A stretch of DNA of 64,000 bases from Arthrobacter sp. Leaf234 (GCF_001422665.1 NZ_LMLU01000001.1:1328732-1392731), one strand, 5' to 3'; shown: positions 53,255 to 61,227, counted from the stretch's first letter. Notes: generated by a model from the sequence alone, not told the origin. Program-made: numbers and translations.

Positions 53255-54460
53255 GTGTCCACCCGCGATGATCCCGCCGTTGCGCGCGACTACCCTGTCA
53301 GCGCGGCGATCCTGTCGATGGGCCACGGCCAGCGGGCTCTCGCGGCGTCGTACCTGGGCGGCCTGGGTCTCTTCCCCGGACAGGAACTTCTTCTCATGCA
53401 GTTGTGGGAGGAGGACGGGCTGTCCCAGAAGGCGCTCGGGATGCCTCAGGGACTGGACCACTCGACCGTCGCGAAGTCCGTCCGCCGGCTCGAGGCCGGG
53501 GGACTCATCACCCGGTCGCGGTCTCCCCGGGGCGGCCGGGTCACCTTCGTCCATCTCACCGAGGCCGGCCGCGCACTGCGCGGACCGGTCACCGCGGCCT
53601 GGGCAGAGCTGCAGGCGGCTGTCGCCGCCGAGCTGACAGTCGCGGAACAGGTCGACGTCCAGCGGCTCGCCCGGAAGATTGTGGTCGGGATCGACCGGGA
53701 TCGACCGGGCGAGTGCCGGACGGGACCCTCAGGGTCCCTGAACCACGACCTTGCCGCGCAGGTGCCCACCCTCGCTGAGGCGGTGGGCGTCGGGGAGCGC
53801 GGCGAGGGCGAAGGTGGCGGCGATCGACGTCGTGAGAACTCCCCGTGCGGCGAGATCGAGTGCGTCGGCGAAGCCGTCCGCCGTCAGCCGCATGGGGTCC
53901 CCGGCCGCCACCGCGACGCCCAGGCCCGGGGCAACATAATTCCGCGACGGCCAGTTCATGGAAGAGGACCGGCCCCCGAGGGGGTCCGGTCCTCTTCCGG
54001 CGTTGCGGTCCGTGCCGCATCCCTACCGGCAGGCGGCTACAGCGTGCCCCTGCGGTCGGTGCCGTTCCCGTCGAGGACGGTGCCGTCCTGCAGGCCGCCG
54101 GTCTCGGACGGGACCCCGGTCCCGGGGATGCCGTCGACGGCGGGGACGGGATCGACATCCACGACGTCGTCGTCCGCGACGATCGGCGTGGTCTCGGGCA
54201 CGACCGGGGCGGTCTCGGGGACCACCGGCGCGGCATCGACCACGGGCGTGACCTCCACCGTGGTGTCCTCGTCGTCCTTCTTGTTGGCTGCTGCCGCTGC
54301 GACTCCTGCGACCGCGGCGGCCGCGGCGACGCCCACTCCGGCGGCAACCTTGCCGGATACGCCGGCCTTGCCGCTGTCACCACGCGACGAGTCGGCGTCC
54401 TCGACCGTCGGCGTGCCGCCGATGCCCGGGACGGTGCCGCGCCACGCGCCGGTGGCGTAG
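53255..54460 (+). CDS. MarR-family regulator whose reading frame runs on antisense to the next gene
   Basis: Residues 1 to about 150 are a normal MarR protein: GLFPGQELLLMQLWEEDGLS, KALGMPQGLDHSTVAKSVRRLE, wing SRSPRGGRVTFVHLTEAGRAL and the C-terminal dimer helices to about LARKIVVGIDR. The frame does not stop there; it continues without a stop to 54460 (401 codons), crossing an oxidoreductase fragment and 424 bases of the antisense SRPBCC gene. The extra ~240 residues are low-complexity and look like antisense translation. The likely cause is loss of the native stop by a deletion that also truncated the convergent oxidoreductase gene. GTG start; true protein length uncertain. Confidence 0.6.
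   Translation: MSTRDDPAVARDYPVSAAILSMGHGQRALAASYLGGLGLFPGQELLLMQLWEEDGLSQKALGMPQGLDHSTVAKSVRRLEAGGLITRSRSPRGGRVTFVHLTEAGRALRGPVTAAWAELQAAVAAELTVAEQVDVQRLARKIVVGIDRDRPGECRTGPSGSLNHDLAAQVPTLAEAVGVGERGEGEGGGDRRRENSPCGEIECVGEAVRRQPHGVPGRHRDAQARGNIIPRRPVHGRGPAPEGVRSSSGVAVRAASLPAGGYSVPLRSVPFPSRTVPSCRPPVSDGTPVPGMPSTAGTGSTSTTSSSATIGVVSGTTGAVSGTTGAASTTGVTSTVVSSSSFLLAAAAATPATAAAAATPTPAATLPDTPALPLSPRDESASSTVGVPPMPGTVPRHAPVA
53729..53959 (-). pseudogene. C-terminal remnant of an NADP-dependent (quinone) oxidoreductase
   Basis: About 75 codons read MRLTADGFADALDLAARGV, IAATFALAALPDAHRLSEGG and HLRGKVVVQGP at the end, the recognisable C-terminus of medium-chain NADPH:quinone oxidoreductases (the AAEAHRxxEGGHxxGKVVL pattern). 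The N-terminal ~230 residues, including the nucleotide-binding domain, are missing; the upstream side abuts the terminator hairpin at 53960. MarR genes are often found next to such oxidoreductases, so this is probably what is left of the regulator's partner after a deletion. Confidence 0.7.
53960..53998 (-). terminator. terminator of the SRPBCC gene
   Basis: A near-perfect stem of 18 pairs (arms 53960-53977 and 53980-53998, one bulged T) with a two-base loop, 39 bases beyond the SRPBCC stop. Confidence 0.75.
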
Positions 54461-54873
54461 CTCTCGGACTCGATGAACTCCTTGAAGTTCTGCAGGTCCT
54501 TCTTGGCCTGGTTCTCGACGACGTTCAGCTTGTCGCCGACCTTCTCCACGAGCCCCTCGGGCTCGTACTCCAGGACGAGGTTGATCCGCGTGGTCCCGCC
54601 GAGGTCCTCGAAGGACACGGTGCCCGCGTTGGTGGCACCCTCGGTCGCGGCCCAGGAGACCTTGCGATCGGGGACCTGCTCGACCACCCTGGCTTCCCAC
54701 TGGCGGCGGATCCCGCCGATCTCCGCGACCCACTCCATGCGGTCGTCGCCGAGCTGGGTGATCTGCTTGACGCCACCCATGAAGTGCGGGAATTCCTCGA
54801 ACTGCGTCCACTGGTTGTAGACCGTGGTCACTGGAAGATTCACTACGACGGTTTCTTCGACCTTGGTGCTCAT
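54037..54873 (-). CDS. SRPBCC (cyclase/dehydrase-like) protein with Ala-rich hydrophobic segment and acidic tail
   Basis: 278 aa. Residues 1-150 form a START/SRPBCC fold: VEETVVVNLPVTTVYNQWTQ, FEEFPHFMGGVKQITQLGDD, QWEARVVEQVPDRKVSWAA, TNAGTVSFEDLGGTTRINLV and LEYEPEGLVEKVGDKL. Residues 176-196 are a run of Ala/Val/Gly that could be a membrane anchor, followed by KKDDEDTT and a Pro/Val/Asp-rich tail with the doubled unit PVVPETAPVVPETTPIV. Similar SRPBCC proteins in actinobacteria are stress-induced and of unknown function. A GGGAGG ribosome site and a clear downstream terminator suggest a single-gene unit. Confidence 0.88.
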   Translation of the reverse strand: MSTKVEETVVVNLPVTTVYNQWTQFEEFPHFMGGVKQITQLGDDRMEWVAEIGGIRRQWEARVVEQVPDRKVSWAATEGATNAGTVSFEDLGGTTRINLVLEYEPEGLVEKVGDKLNVVENQAKKDLQNFKEFIESESYATGAWRGTVPGIGGTPTVEDADSSRGDSGKAGVSGKVAAGVGVAAAAAVAGVAAAAANKKDDEDTTVEVTPVVDAAPVVPETAPVVPETTPIVADDDVVDVDPVPAVDGIPGTGVPSETGGLQDGTVLDGNGTDRRGTL

Positions 54874-55043
54874 TGTGCCTCCCTGGCGTTGTGCGTGCGG
54901 TCGCCGACAAACATCATCAGCATGCTTAGCTTATGGGTTGGGCACGCGTCCCGCCAGTACTTCACGCCGGAACAGGGGGGAGCGATCCGGCTCGGGAGCT
55001 GGGCGGTGGGGTGTCCCCACGCGTCGACGAGCCCCTCGGCGCC

Positions 55044-55430
55044 TCAGGGCAGATCGCCCACATCCGCGTACTTCCGGCGCCAGTCGCGGCCTTCCTCGCC
55101 GCCGTACATCGTCCAGTACTCGCGGCCGGAGGTGATGACGTCGTCCGCTACGGTCCAGAAGGAGACCACGCGGAAGATGCCCACGTCCTCCTGCGGGACC
55201 TGGACCTCAGAGACCACCGCCTCCCCGGCGTCGTACACGTTGAGGACGTCGATGCTCCAGCCGTTCGGGTGCTCGGAGTTCACGGCCACCATGTTCGCGC
55301 GTCCCCGGATGATCTCGCGCGTGACGGGCCAGAAGACCTCGACATCCTCGGCGAGGGTCCGTCCGACGGACCCCCAGTCCCTGCTCCAGACGGACTGCCA
55401 GTACTGCCGCACGACCTCGGTGGATTCCAT
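55044..55430 (-). CDS. SnoaL/NTF2-like protein
   Basis: 128 aa. Cone-shaped NTF2-like fold: VVRQYWQSVWSRDWGSVGRTLAEDVEVFWP, IIRGRANMVAVNSEHP, VVSEVQVPQEDVGIFRVVSF and ITSGREYWTMYGGEEGRDWR. The family covers ketosteroid-isomerase-like enzymes and ligand-binding proteins; no catalytic set can be asserted. It starts nine bases after the TIM-barrel gene, so it may be the last gene of the Gfo/Idh-DUF993 operon. However, TAGCAT six bases before its ATG could be its own -10. Confidence 0.82.
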   Translation of the reverse strand: MESTEVVRQYWQSVWSRDWGSVGRTLAEDVEVFWPVTREIIRGRANMVAVNSEHPNGWSIDVLNVYDAGEAVVSEVQVPQEDVGIFRVVSFWTVADDVITSGREYWTMYGGEEGRDWRRKYADVGDLP

Positions 55431-55439
55431 ACGCCGATG

Positions 55440-56333
55440 CTACCGGCGCAGACCCGCAGGCTGCTCGGCGAGGTGGGGTGCGACGGCCTGCTGGAAGCCC
55501 TCGACCGTCCGCGCGACGGCGGTGGCGGGGGCGGTGTCCCAGATCTCCTGGTTGAAGATCTCCACCTCGACATCGCCCGCGTAGCCGGCACGCTCCACCT
55601 CGGCCGTGATCGCGGCGAAATCGATGACGCCGTCCCCGGGGTAGTGGCGGGAGAGCAGCACGTCCGCCGCCAGGGGAGTGCGCCAGTCGCACACCTGGTA
55701 GCTCGCGATCCGGTCCTCGCGCCCGGCGCGGACGATCTGCGCCGCGAGGTCCGGGTCCCACCACACGTGGAAGGTGTCGACGACGACGCCCACCACGGCT
55801 GGGTCGAACGGGGCGGCGAGATCGAGCGCCTGCCCGAGGGTGGAGATGACGGCCCGGTCCGCGGCGTACATGGGATGCAGCGGCTCGAGGGCCAGCCTCA
55901 CTCCTGCTGCGCGCGCTTCCGGCGCGAGCTCGGCGAGGGCATCCCCCACCATGGAGCGGGCGCCGGCCAAGTCCCGCGATCCCTGCGGCAGGCCGCCGGC
56001 GACCATGACCAGGACGGCGACAGACCCCGGAGCGCCCGCGGCGGCGAGCTGCGCGGTCTCCTCGATGGCCCGGCGGTTGTCGTCCATGGCGGTGCGCCGG
56101 GCAGGTCCCTCCGGCACGGTGAAGAACCCTCCACGGCAGAGGCTCGAGAAGCGGAGCCCGGAGCCGGCGAGGAGCCGGCCGGCCTCGGGCAGGGAGGCGG
56201 CCTGCACCGAGTCCCGCCACAGTCCGATGCTGCCGATCCCCGCGGCGGCGGTGACCTGCAGGGCCTCGGCGAGGGGTGCGTACTTGATGGTGGCCTGGTT
56301 GATGGACAGCCGTGGATCCGGCGCGTGGGTCAT
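55440..56333 (-). CDS. sugar phosphate isomerase/epimerase-like TIM-barrel protein
   Basis: 297 aa, AP-endonuclease-2-like/IolE-IolI-type barrel: LSINQATIKYAPLAEALQVT, IGSIGLWRDS, RLALEPLHPMYAADRAV (metal-ligand Glu), VGVVVDTFHVWWDPDL (Asp and His ligands), IASYQVCDWRTP, RHYPGDGVIDF and VEVEIFNQEIWDT (final Glu ligand). It probably isomerises or epimerises a keto-sugar or inositol-like compound. Its start overlaps the DUF993 stop by four bases, so it is the third gene of the operon led by the Gfo/Idh oxidoreductase. Substrate unknown. Confidence 0.9.
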   Translation of the reverse strand: MTHAPDPRLSINQATIKYAPLAEALQVTAAAGIGSIGLWRDSVQAASLPEAGRLLAGSGLRFSSLCRGGFFTVPEGPARRTAMDDNRRAIEETAQLAAAGAPGSVAVLVMVAGGLPQGSRDLAGARSMVGDALAELAPEARAAGVRLALEPLHPMYAADRAVISTLGQALDLAAPFDPAVVGVVVDTFHVWWDPDLAAQIVRAGREDRIASYQVCDWRTPLAADVLLSRHYPGDGVIDFAAITAEVERAGYAGDVEVEIFNQEIWDTAPATAVARTVEGFQQAVAPHLAEQPAGLRR

Positions 56334-57484
56334 GCCTGGACCCCGCTGACCGACAGGAGCCCGTGCCAGCGCTTACGGGCGAGCTCCGGCTGCTCGAGTG
56401 CACCGCAGTCGTTCGCCAGCCGGACGATCTCCGAGAGGTGCGGCAGGCTGCGGGCCGCGTGCAGTCCGCCCACCATCCCCACGCCGGGCTGGTGCCCGTT
56501 GAGCCAGCTGAGGAACGCCACGCCGGTCTTGTAGTAGAACGTCGGCGTGCTGAAGATCTGGCGGGACAGCGCCTCGGTCGGCCCGAGGATGCGCTGGTAC
56601 GCGTCGTGATCGCCGGCGTCGAGCGCCTGGACCGCCGCGGAGGCGTGCGGGCCGAGCGCCGCGAAGGCGCCGAGCAGGGCATCCGAGTACCCCGAGGAGT
56701 CGCCGCCGATGAGCGAGACGTAGTTGAAGTCGTCGCCGGTGAACATGCGCGTCGGCGCGTTCAGCCGGCCGCGGACCGCACGCTCCGAGTCGGCGTCCAG
56801 CAGGCTCATCTTCACGCCCGCCACCTTGTCGGGGGCGTTGGCGATGATCTTCAGGAGGGTCGAGGATGCGGCGTCGGTGTCGGGGGACCCGAAGTAGCTG
56901 CCGAGTTCAGGATCGAACGCGGCGCCGAGCCAGTGGAGGATCACCGGGGCGCCGGCGGCGGCCAGGACCTCGGCGTACACGCGCTCGTAGTCCTCCGCGG
57001 AGCGCGCCGCCCTCGCCAGGTGACGGCTCGCCATCAGGACCACCGACGCACCGGCGTCCTCGGTCAGGTGCAGCTGGTGCTTGTAGGCGTCGACGACGGC
57101 ATCGAGGGTGATGACGGCGTCGTCCACGTGATCCGTGTTCACCCCGACCACGAGGCCACCGCCCACGGACTGCGCCTCGGCGGCACTGCGGGTGATCAGC
57201 TCGCGCGTCGCGGCGGCATCGAGGCCCATGTTCCGCTGCGCGGTGTCCATGGCGTCGGCCACACCGAGTCCCCAGGACCACAGGTGGTGGCGGAAGGCGA
57301 GGGTGGCGTCCCAGTCGAGGTCGGCGGGAGCGCCCGGGACGTTGTCCGCCGTCGTCCGCGGCACCACGTGGGCGGCAGCGTAGACGGTGCGGCTCGCGAG
57401 GGGCGCCGTGGGCCGGGCGAACGACGGCGCGGCGTTGAGTTCGACGGCGGAGGTGCGCCCCGCCGCATCGACGAGCGTGATCAT
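56330..57484 (-). CDS. DUF993 protein, dihydrodipicolinate-synthase-like aldolase fold
   Basis: 384 aa. VYAAAHVVPRTTADNVPGAP, DWDATLAFRHHLWSWGLGVADAMDTAQRNMGLD, VVGVNTDHVDDAVITLDAVV, GAPVILHWLGAAFDPELGSYF, VAGVKMSLLDADSE (Lys placed like the Schiff-base Lys of the DapA family), RMFTGDDFNYVSLIGGD and FYYKTGVAFLSWLNGHQPG. It probably acts as an aldolase or lyase on a keto-sugar product of the neighbouring oxidoreductase. It overlaps both neighbours by four bases. Biochemical role not known to me. Confidence 0.88.
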   Translation of the reverse strand: MITLVDAAGRTSAVELNAAPSFARPTAPLASRTVYAAAHVVPRTTADNVPGAPADLDWDATLAFRHHLWSWGLGVADAMDTAQRNMGLDAAATRELITRSAAEAQSVGGGLVVGVNTDHVDDAVITLDAVVDAYKHQLHLTEDAGASVVLMASRHLARAARSAEDYERVYAEVLAAAGAPVILHWLGAAFDPELGSYFGSPDTDAASSTLLKIIANAPDKVAGVKMSLLDADSERAVRGRLNAPTRMFTGDDFNYVSLIGGDSSGYSDALLGAFAALGPHASAAVQALDAGDHDAYQRILGPTEALSRQIFSTPTFYYKTGVAFLSWLNGHQPGVGMVGGLHAARSLPHLSEIVRLANDCGALEQPELARKRWHGLLSVSGVQA

Positions 57485-58668
57485 GCGGAGGCGACCGCAT
57501 CCTCGAGGGGGAGCGGGGTGGTGCGGACGTCCTCGAGTTCGAGGCGCCGGCCGGAGCGGGAGCTCTCGAGTCCCTGTTCCGCGAGGTACATGCCGCGGGC
57601 GCCCGCGAGGAAGTCGTACGGGTGGGGGCCGTCCTCGAGGACATGGCGGAGGAAGTCCTCCCACTGCGTCTTAAAGCCGTTCTCGAACACCTCGTTGGTG
57701 GGGACGTCGATCCAGTCCGCGTCGTAGTCGTGGGTGTCCTCGAGGTCGGGGTTCCACACGGGCTTCGGTGTGGCGTTACGGGGTTGGATCTTGCAGCCGA
57801 ACAGCCCGACGACGGCGGAACCGTGGGTGCCGTCCACCTGGAACTGCACCAGTTCGTCGCGGTTCACGCGGACCGTCCAGCTCGAGTTCAGCTGGGCCAC
57901 GATGCCGCCCTCCAGCTCGAACACGGCATACGCGGCGTCGTCGGCCGTGGCGCGGTAGGTCCGGCCCTGCTCGTCGACGCGCTCGTCGATGTGGGTGACG
58001 GCGCGGGCGTACACGGACTCCACCCTGCCGAAGAGGTTCTCCAGGACATAGCTCCAGTGCGGGAACATGTCGACGACGATCCCGCCGCCGTCCTCGGCGC
58101 GGTAGTTCCAGCTGGGACGCTGGGCGTCCTGCCACCCACCCTCGAAGACCCAGTACCCGAACTCGCCGCGCACCGAGAGGATCTGCCCGAAGAAACCGGA
58201 GTCGATGAGGCGCTTCAGCTTCTGCATGCCCGGAAGGTAGAGCTTGTCGTGCACCACGCCGTTCTTGATGCCGGCCGCCTCGGCCAGGTCGGCCAGCTCG
58301 AGGGCGTCCGCCGCCGTCTCCGCGGTGGGCTTCTCGGTGTAGATGGCCTTGCCCGCGGCGATCGCCTTGCGGATGGCGGCCGAACGCGCCTTGGTCACGA
58401 GGAAGTCGGCGTAGACCTCCCATGTCGGGTCCGCGAGCACGCTGTCGAGATCGGTGGACCAGTGCTCGATCCCGTGCTTCGCGGCGAGTTCTGCCAGTTT
58501 GGCCTCGCTCCGGCCGACCAGGATGGGCTCCACCTGGACGCGGGTACCGTCCGAGAGCAGCACCCCGCCCTGGTCGCGGATGGCGAGGATGGAGCGCACC
58601 AGGTGCTGCCGGTACCCCATGCGCCCGGAGACGCCGTTCATGATGATCCCGATTGTCCTCGTTGACAT
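57481..58668 (-). CDS. Gfo/Idh/MocA-family oxidoreductase, first gene of the DUF993 operon
   Basis: 395 aa. Rossmann N-terminus IGIIMNGVSGRMGYRQHLVR (GxxGRMG, unusual for the family and reminiscent of DapB-type loops), the family EKP motif in AIYTEKPTAETAADALELAD, and the C-terminal sheet with EFGYWVFEGGWQDAQRPSWN, GGGIVVDMFPHWSYVLENLFG and FDLVQFQVDGT-like elements. It should oxidise or reduce a sugar or cyclitol with NAD(P). A LacI-type operator lies 45 bases upstream. It begins a three- or four-gene catabolic operon. Confidence 0.92.
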   Translation of the reverse strand: MSTRTIGIIMNGVSGRMGYRQHLVRSILAIRDQGGVLLSDGTRVQVEPILVGRSEAKLAELAAKHGIEHWSTDLDSVLADPTWEVYADFLVTKARSAAIRKAIAAGKAIYTEKPTAETAADALELADLAEAAGIKNGVVHDKLYLPGMQKLKRLIDSGFFGQILSVRGEFGYWVFEGGWQDAQRPSWNYRAEDGGGIVVDMFPHWSYVLENLFGRVESVYARAVTHIDERVDEQGRTYRATADDAAYAVFELEGGIVAQLNSSWTVRVNRDELVQFQVDGTHGSAVVGLFGCKIQPRNATPKPVWNPDLEDTHDYDADWIDVPTNEVFENGFKTQWEDFLRHVLEDGPHPYDFLAGARGMYLAEQGLESSRSGRRLELEDVRTTPLPLEDAVASA

Positions 58669-58713
58669 TGATGCTCCTTGGCTTGCGGCGCGGCTGCTGT
58701 TCCCAGCGGCCTT

Positions 58714-58727
58714 GGAAAACGCTTACC
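58714..58727. promoter_or_regulatory. LacI operator upstream of the Gfo/Idh-DUF993 operon
   Basis: Read on the minus strand it is GGTAAGCGTTTTCC, matching GGTAAGCGCTTTCT at 62388. Such GGTAARCGNTTWCC palindromes are classical LacI-family sites. The nearby LacI protein encoded at 61228-62280 is the obvious candidate. Confidence 0.8.
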
Positions 58728-58823
58728 GCGAGTGTAGGTCAAGATCGTGGGAGCGGCAATAAGCCCGGTTCCGGCGGGGTGGCGCAACGGCCGGGGCAGC
58801 AGTAGCCGGACGCGGAGGGCGCG

Positions 58824-59123
58824 TCAGATCCCGGGCGCGGACCGACGCGGGATCTCACGCCGGGTGCACTGGTCCGGACGCACCCAGGCCTCGCGGGCTA
58901 TCGAGAACTCGATCCACTGGGCCAGCACCGCGGTCCGCGTCCACGCCATCGCGAACCCGCGGACGGTCTGCCGCGACCCGTCGGGGTACTCGAGGTCCAC
59001 CCAGAGGGCGGGCGCGGGCGGGACGGACTCCGTGATGCCTTCGGTGGGCGTCTCGAGCTGCACCGGCGGGAGGTACTGGTGTGTCGTGGGCGGCAGCCCG
59101 TGCCATCCGGCCGCCTTAGCCAC
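58824..59123 (-). CDS. small protein of unknown function, tandem paralogue A
   Basis: 99 aa from the GTG at 59123. The frame is open to an ATG at 59237, but that extension is Arg/Pro-rich and lacks the start seen in the paralogue. Shared blocks with paralogue B (59275-59571) are GWHG-PP, PALWVDLEYPDGSRQT, GFAMAWTRTAVLAQWIEFS and AREAWV. No signal peptide or catalytic motif. Short beta-strand-plus-Trp-rich pattern. Function unknown. Confidence 0.75.
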   Translation of the reverse strand: MAKAAGWHGLPPTTHQYLPPVQLETPTEGITESVPPAPALWVDLEYPDGSRQTVRGFAMAWTRTAVLAQWIEFSIAREAWVRPDQCTRREIPRRSAPGI

Positions 59124-59274
59124 GGCGTCGTCCCGTCGGCTGTCCTCCGCAGCGGACCGTGCGCCGCGGGGCGGGCGGCCGGCCGGACGGGCTCGACGGC
59201 GGTGCGGTGCTCGTCGTCGTCCGGTCCATGGCACCACTGTACGAGGGGGCGGGAGGCGGCAGGGGGAGGGTCCG

Positions 59275-59571
59275 TCAGGCCGGGTGGGTGGTGCGCGTGG
59301 CCAGGTCCCGTCGCCGGCAGCGCGTGGCCTCGACCCACGCCTCCCGCGCCCGCGAGTACTCGATCCACTGCGCCAGGACGGCGGATCCGGTCCATGCCAT
59401 CGCGAAGCCCTTCATGGTCCGCCTCGACCCGTCGGGATAATCGAGGTCCACCCACAGCGCCGGCGACGCGGGCGGCTCGGTGACGTGCCCGCCCGGCGTG
59501 TCCAGCTGCAGGGGAGGGACGTAGCGGTCAGCGCTCGGTGGGATGCCGTGCCACCCCGGTCGTTCGGCCAT
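59275..59571 (-). CDS. small protein of unknown function, tandem paralogue B
   Basis: 98 aa, start at 59571 (MAERPGWHGIPPSADRYVPP). Clearly homologous along nearly its whole length to paralogue A 151 bases downstream: PALWVDLDYPDGSRRT, GFAMAWTGSAVLAQWIEYS, AREAWV and a final Cys-x-Arg-Arg. The pair arose by tandem duplication. Tryptophan-rich and compact. I do not know the family. Confidence 0.78.
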   Translation of the reverse strand: MAERPGWHGIPPSADRYVPPLQLDTPGGHVTEPPASPALWVDLDYPDGSRRTMKGFAMAWTGSAVLAQWIEYSRAREAWVEATRCRRRDLATRTTHPA

Positions 59572-59683
59572 GCCACGAGGGTACGCCGCTGGTCCGACAC
59601 CCTGGCAGGGCCCTCCGGTGTCCCGCCGCACGCCGCTCGCCGGGACCGCTGGTTCCGAGCGGCCGGCCCGGCTCGCGACGGCG

Positions 59684-59980
59684 CTACTGCTCTGTGTCGT
59701 CCTCGGAAGCCGAGTGGGCCCGGACCAGGTCGTCGCAGAAGCGCGCCCTCCGCCTCGGCGGCAGGTCGTCGACCATCTCGTTCACGGCGAGCGCGAGCAG
59801 ATCGCACTCGAGCGGCGGCAGGGGGATCAGACCGGCCAGGTAGGCCTCGACCTCGTACTCCTCGACCTCGCCGCTGAGCGAGAAGTAGCGCAGCCACACC
59901 TCACCGGTCGAGAAGCCGGCCTCGACGATGGCGGCGTTGATCGATGCCCGCTGCTCCTCTGCGTAGGGGAATCCGGCCAC
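59684..59980 (-). CDS. small acidic protein of unknown function coupled to the GAF-ANTAR gene
   Basis: 98 aa, GTG start that shares one base with the GAF-ANTAR stop (TAGTG). Sequence blocks: EEQRASINAAIVEAGFSTGE, VWLRYFSLSGEVEEYEVEAY, LPPLECDLLALAVNEMVDDL and PPRRRARFCDDLVRAH. Mostly helical and acidic, without signal or membrane segment. Co-translation suggests a link to the regulator's output or an anti-/adapter role, but that is inference. Confidence 0.78.
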   Translation of the reverse strand: MAGFPYAEEQRASINAAIVEAGFSTGEVWLRYFSLSGEVEEYEVEAYLAGLIPLPPLECDLLALAVNEMVDDLPPRRRARFCDDLVRAHSASEDDTEQ

Positions 59981-60705
59981 TAGGCGTCACTGCCCTCGGA
60001 GGTACCGTGGCCGTTCACGATCTCCGCGGTGAGCCGGCGGAACGGAATGCCGGTGCTGCGGGCGCGGGCCGTCAGGGCGGCGAGCGCCTCCGCCTCCGTC
60101 AGGCCCTCACGCTGCATGATGATCCCCTTCGCGATGCCCACGAGGTCCCGCGATCGCAGGGACTCCCGGAGCTCCCTGCTGATGCGCGTGGACGTATCGG
60201 TGGTCTGCACGTGACCGAGCAGCGCCGAGGCTGCGACGGACCGGCTGCGGAGCCGGGTGCGGTCGGACTCGTCGAAGGCCGCCGGGGTGGTGGAGTAGAC
60301 CTTCATGGCGCCGATCGCATCGCGTCCCCGCATCAGCGGAACGCTGAAGCAGGCCCTGATGCCCGCGGCGTCCGCGGCGACGCTCCACGCCGGGAAGCGG
60401 CTGTCCGAGGCGGTGTCCTCGACGGTGACGGGCGACCGGGTGGCCCAGGCCGCCAGGCACGGGCCCTCACCCAGGCTGTACTGGAGGTCGTCCGCCGTGC
60501 GCACGAGGGCGTCGGTGGCACCGACGCTGGTGCGCTCCGCGTCGTGGATGAGGGAGACGCCGGCGCCGATCGCGTTGGGCGTGGTCTCCTGCGCGACCTG
60601 CGCGAGGACGTCCACGGCATGCTGCGCGGTCTCCTGCGTCAGCGTCAGGCCGCGGATGCGGCCCAGGGTGGCACCCAGCTCGCTGGAGAGGGGAAAGGAA
60701 TCCAT
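59980..60705 (-). CDS. GAF and ANTAR domain protein, probable RNA-binding antiterminator
   Basis: 241 aa. N-terminal GAF domain (AIGAGVSLIHDAERTSVGAT, YSLGEGPCLAAWATRSPVTV, FSVPLMRGRDAIGAMKVYS), a short coiled linker, then a C-terminal ANTAR domain: LVGIAKGIIMQREGLTEAEA and LAALTARARSTGIPFRRLTA, with the alanines and aromatic-equivalent positions of ANTAR three-helix bundles. It should sense a ligand through GAF and bind dual-hexaloop RNA to prevent termination. No target hexaloop RNA was identified in this window. Confidence 0.9.
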   Translation of the reverse strand: MDSFPLSSELGATLGRIRGLTLTQETAQHAVDVLAQVAQETTPNAIGAGVSLIHDAERTSVGATDALVRTADDLQYSLGEGPCLAAWATRSPVTVEDTASDSRFPAWSVAADAAGIRACFSVPLMRGRDAIGAMKVYSTTPAAFDESDRTRLRSRSVAASALLGHVQTTDTSTRISRELRESLRSRDLVGIAKGIIMQREGLTEAEALAALTARARSTGIPFRRLTAEIVNGHGTSEGSDA

Positions 60706-60975
60706 CAGTAGCCTCGAACGTCATGCCAGGCTTGATCCTGGCGCTGCGGGCCTTCTGCTGGACCACGATCGCACGTTTCCGGCGATCAGCTGACCCCATC
60801 GTAACCGTGCAGGTGCCGGGACCCGTCGCCGCTGGGAAATTGCTCCCCGAAAGCCGCGATCGTCTGGTTAGGATTGTCGCGACGACGCCACGGTCGCCGT
60901 GCCCACGGTCCCTGACCGATGGAATGGACGTGTCGGCGTCGTGCCGTCCCCAACGAGTGTGAGGTGCTCCGCGCC

Positions 60976-61200
60976 ATGACGAACGACGATTTGCAGAAGA
61001 TCCGCGTGGCCGCGGCGGACAAGGAGGACGTCGAGTTCGAGCTCGACCGCGCCGAGCTGGTCCTGCAGGAGGCGGTGGCAGAGGCGCTCGTCCACGGTGA
61101 GGACATCGCCGTCGTCGCGGAGCTGGCAGAACTCCCGGTCGAGGACGTCGCAAAGCTCGCGGCACAGGAGGCTGCCCCGGGCTCCGTCCTGCCCTTCTGA
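60976..61200 (+). CDS. small acidic helical protein of unknown function
   Basis: 74 aa from the ATG at 60976 (GAGG eleven bases upstream). Sequence blocks DDLQKIRVAAADKEDVEFEL, RAELVLQEAVAEALVHGEDI and VAELAELPVEDVAKLAAQEA are strongly helical and acidic, like a small adapter or antitoxin-like protein, but no partner toxin is adjacent. Divergent from the GAF-ANTAR gene with about 270 bases between. An upstream in-frame ATG at 60919 would add a Cys/Arg-rich leader that looks non-coding. Confidence 0.65.
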   Translation: MTNDDLQKIRVAAADKEDVEFELDRAELVLQEAVAEALVHGEDIAVVAELAELPVEDVAKLAAQEAAPGSVLPF

Positions 61201-61227
61201 CGGGATCCGGCCGGGGCCGGACGTGCC

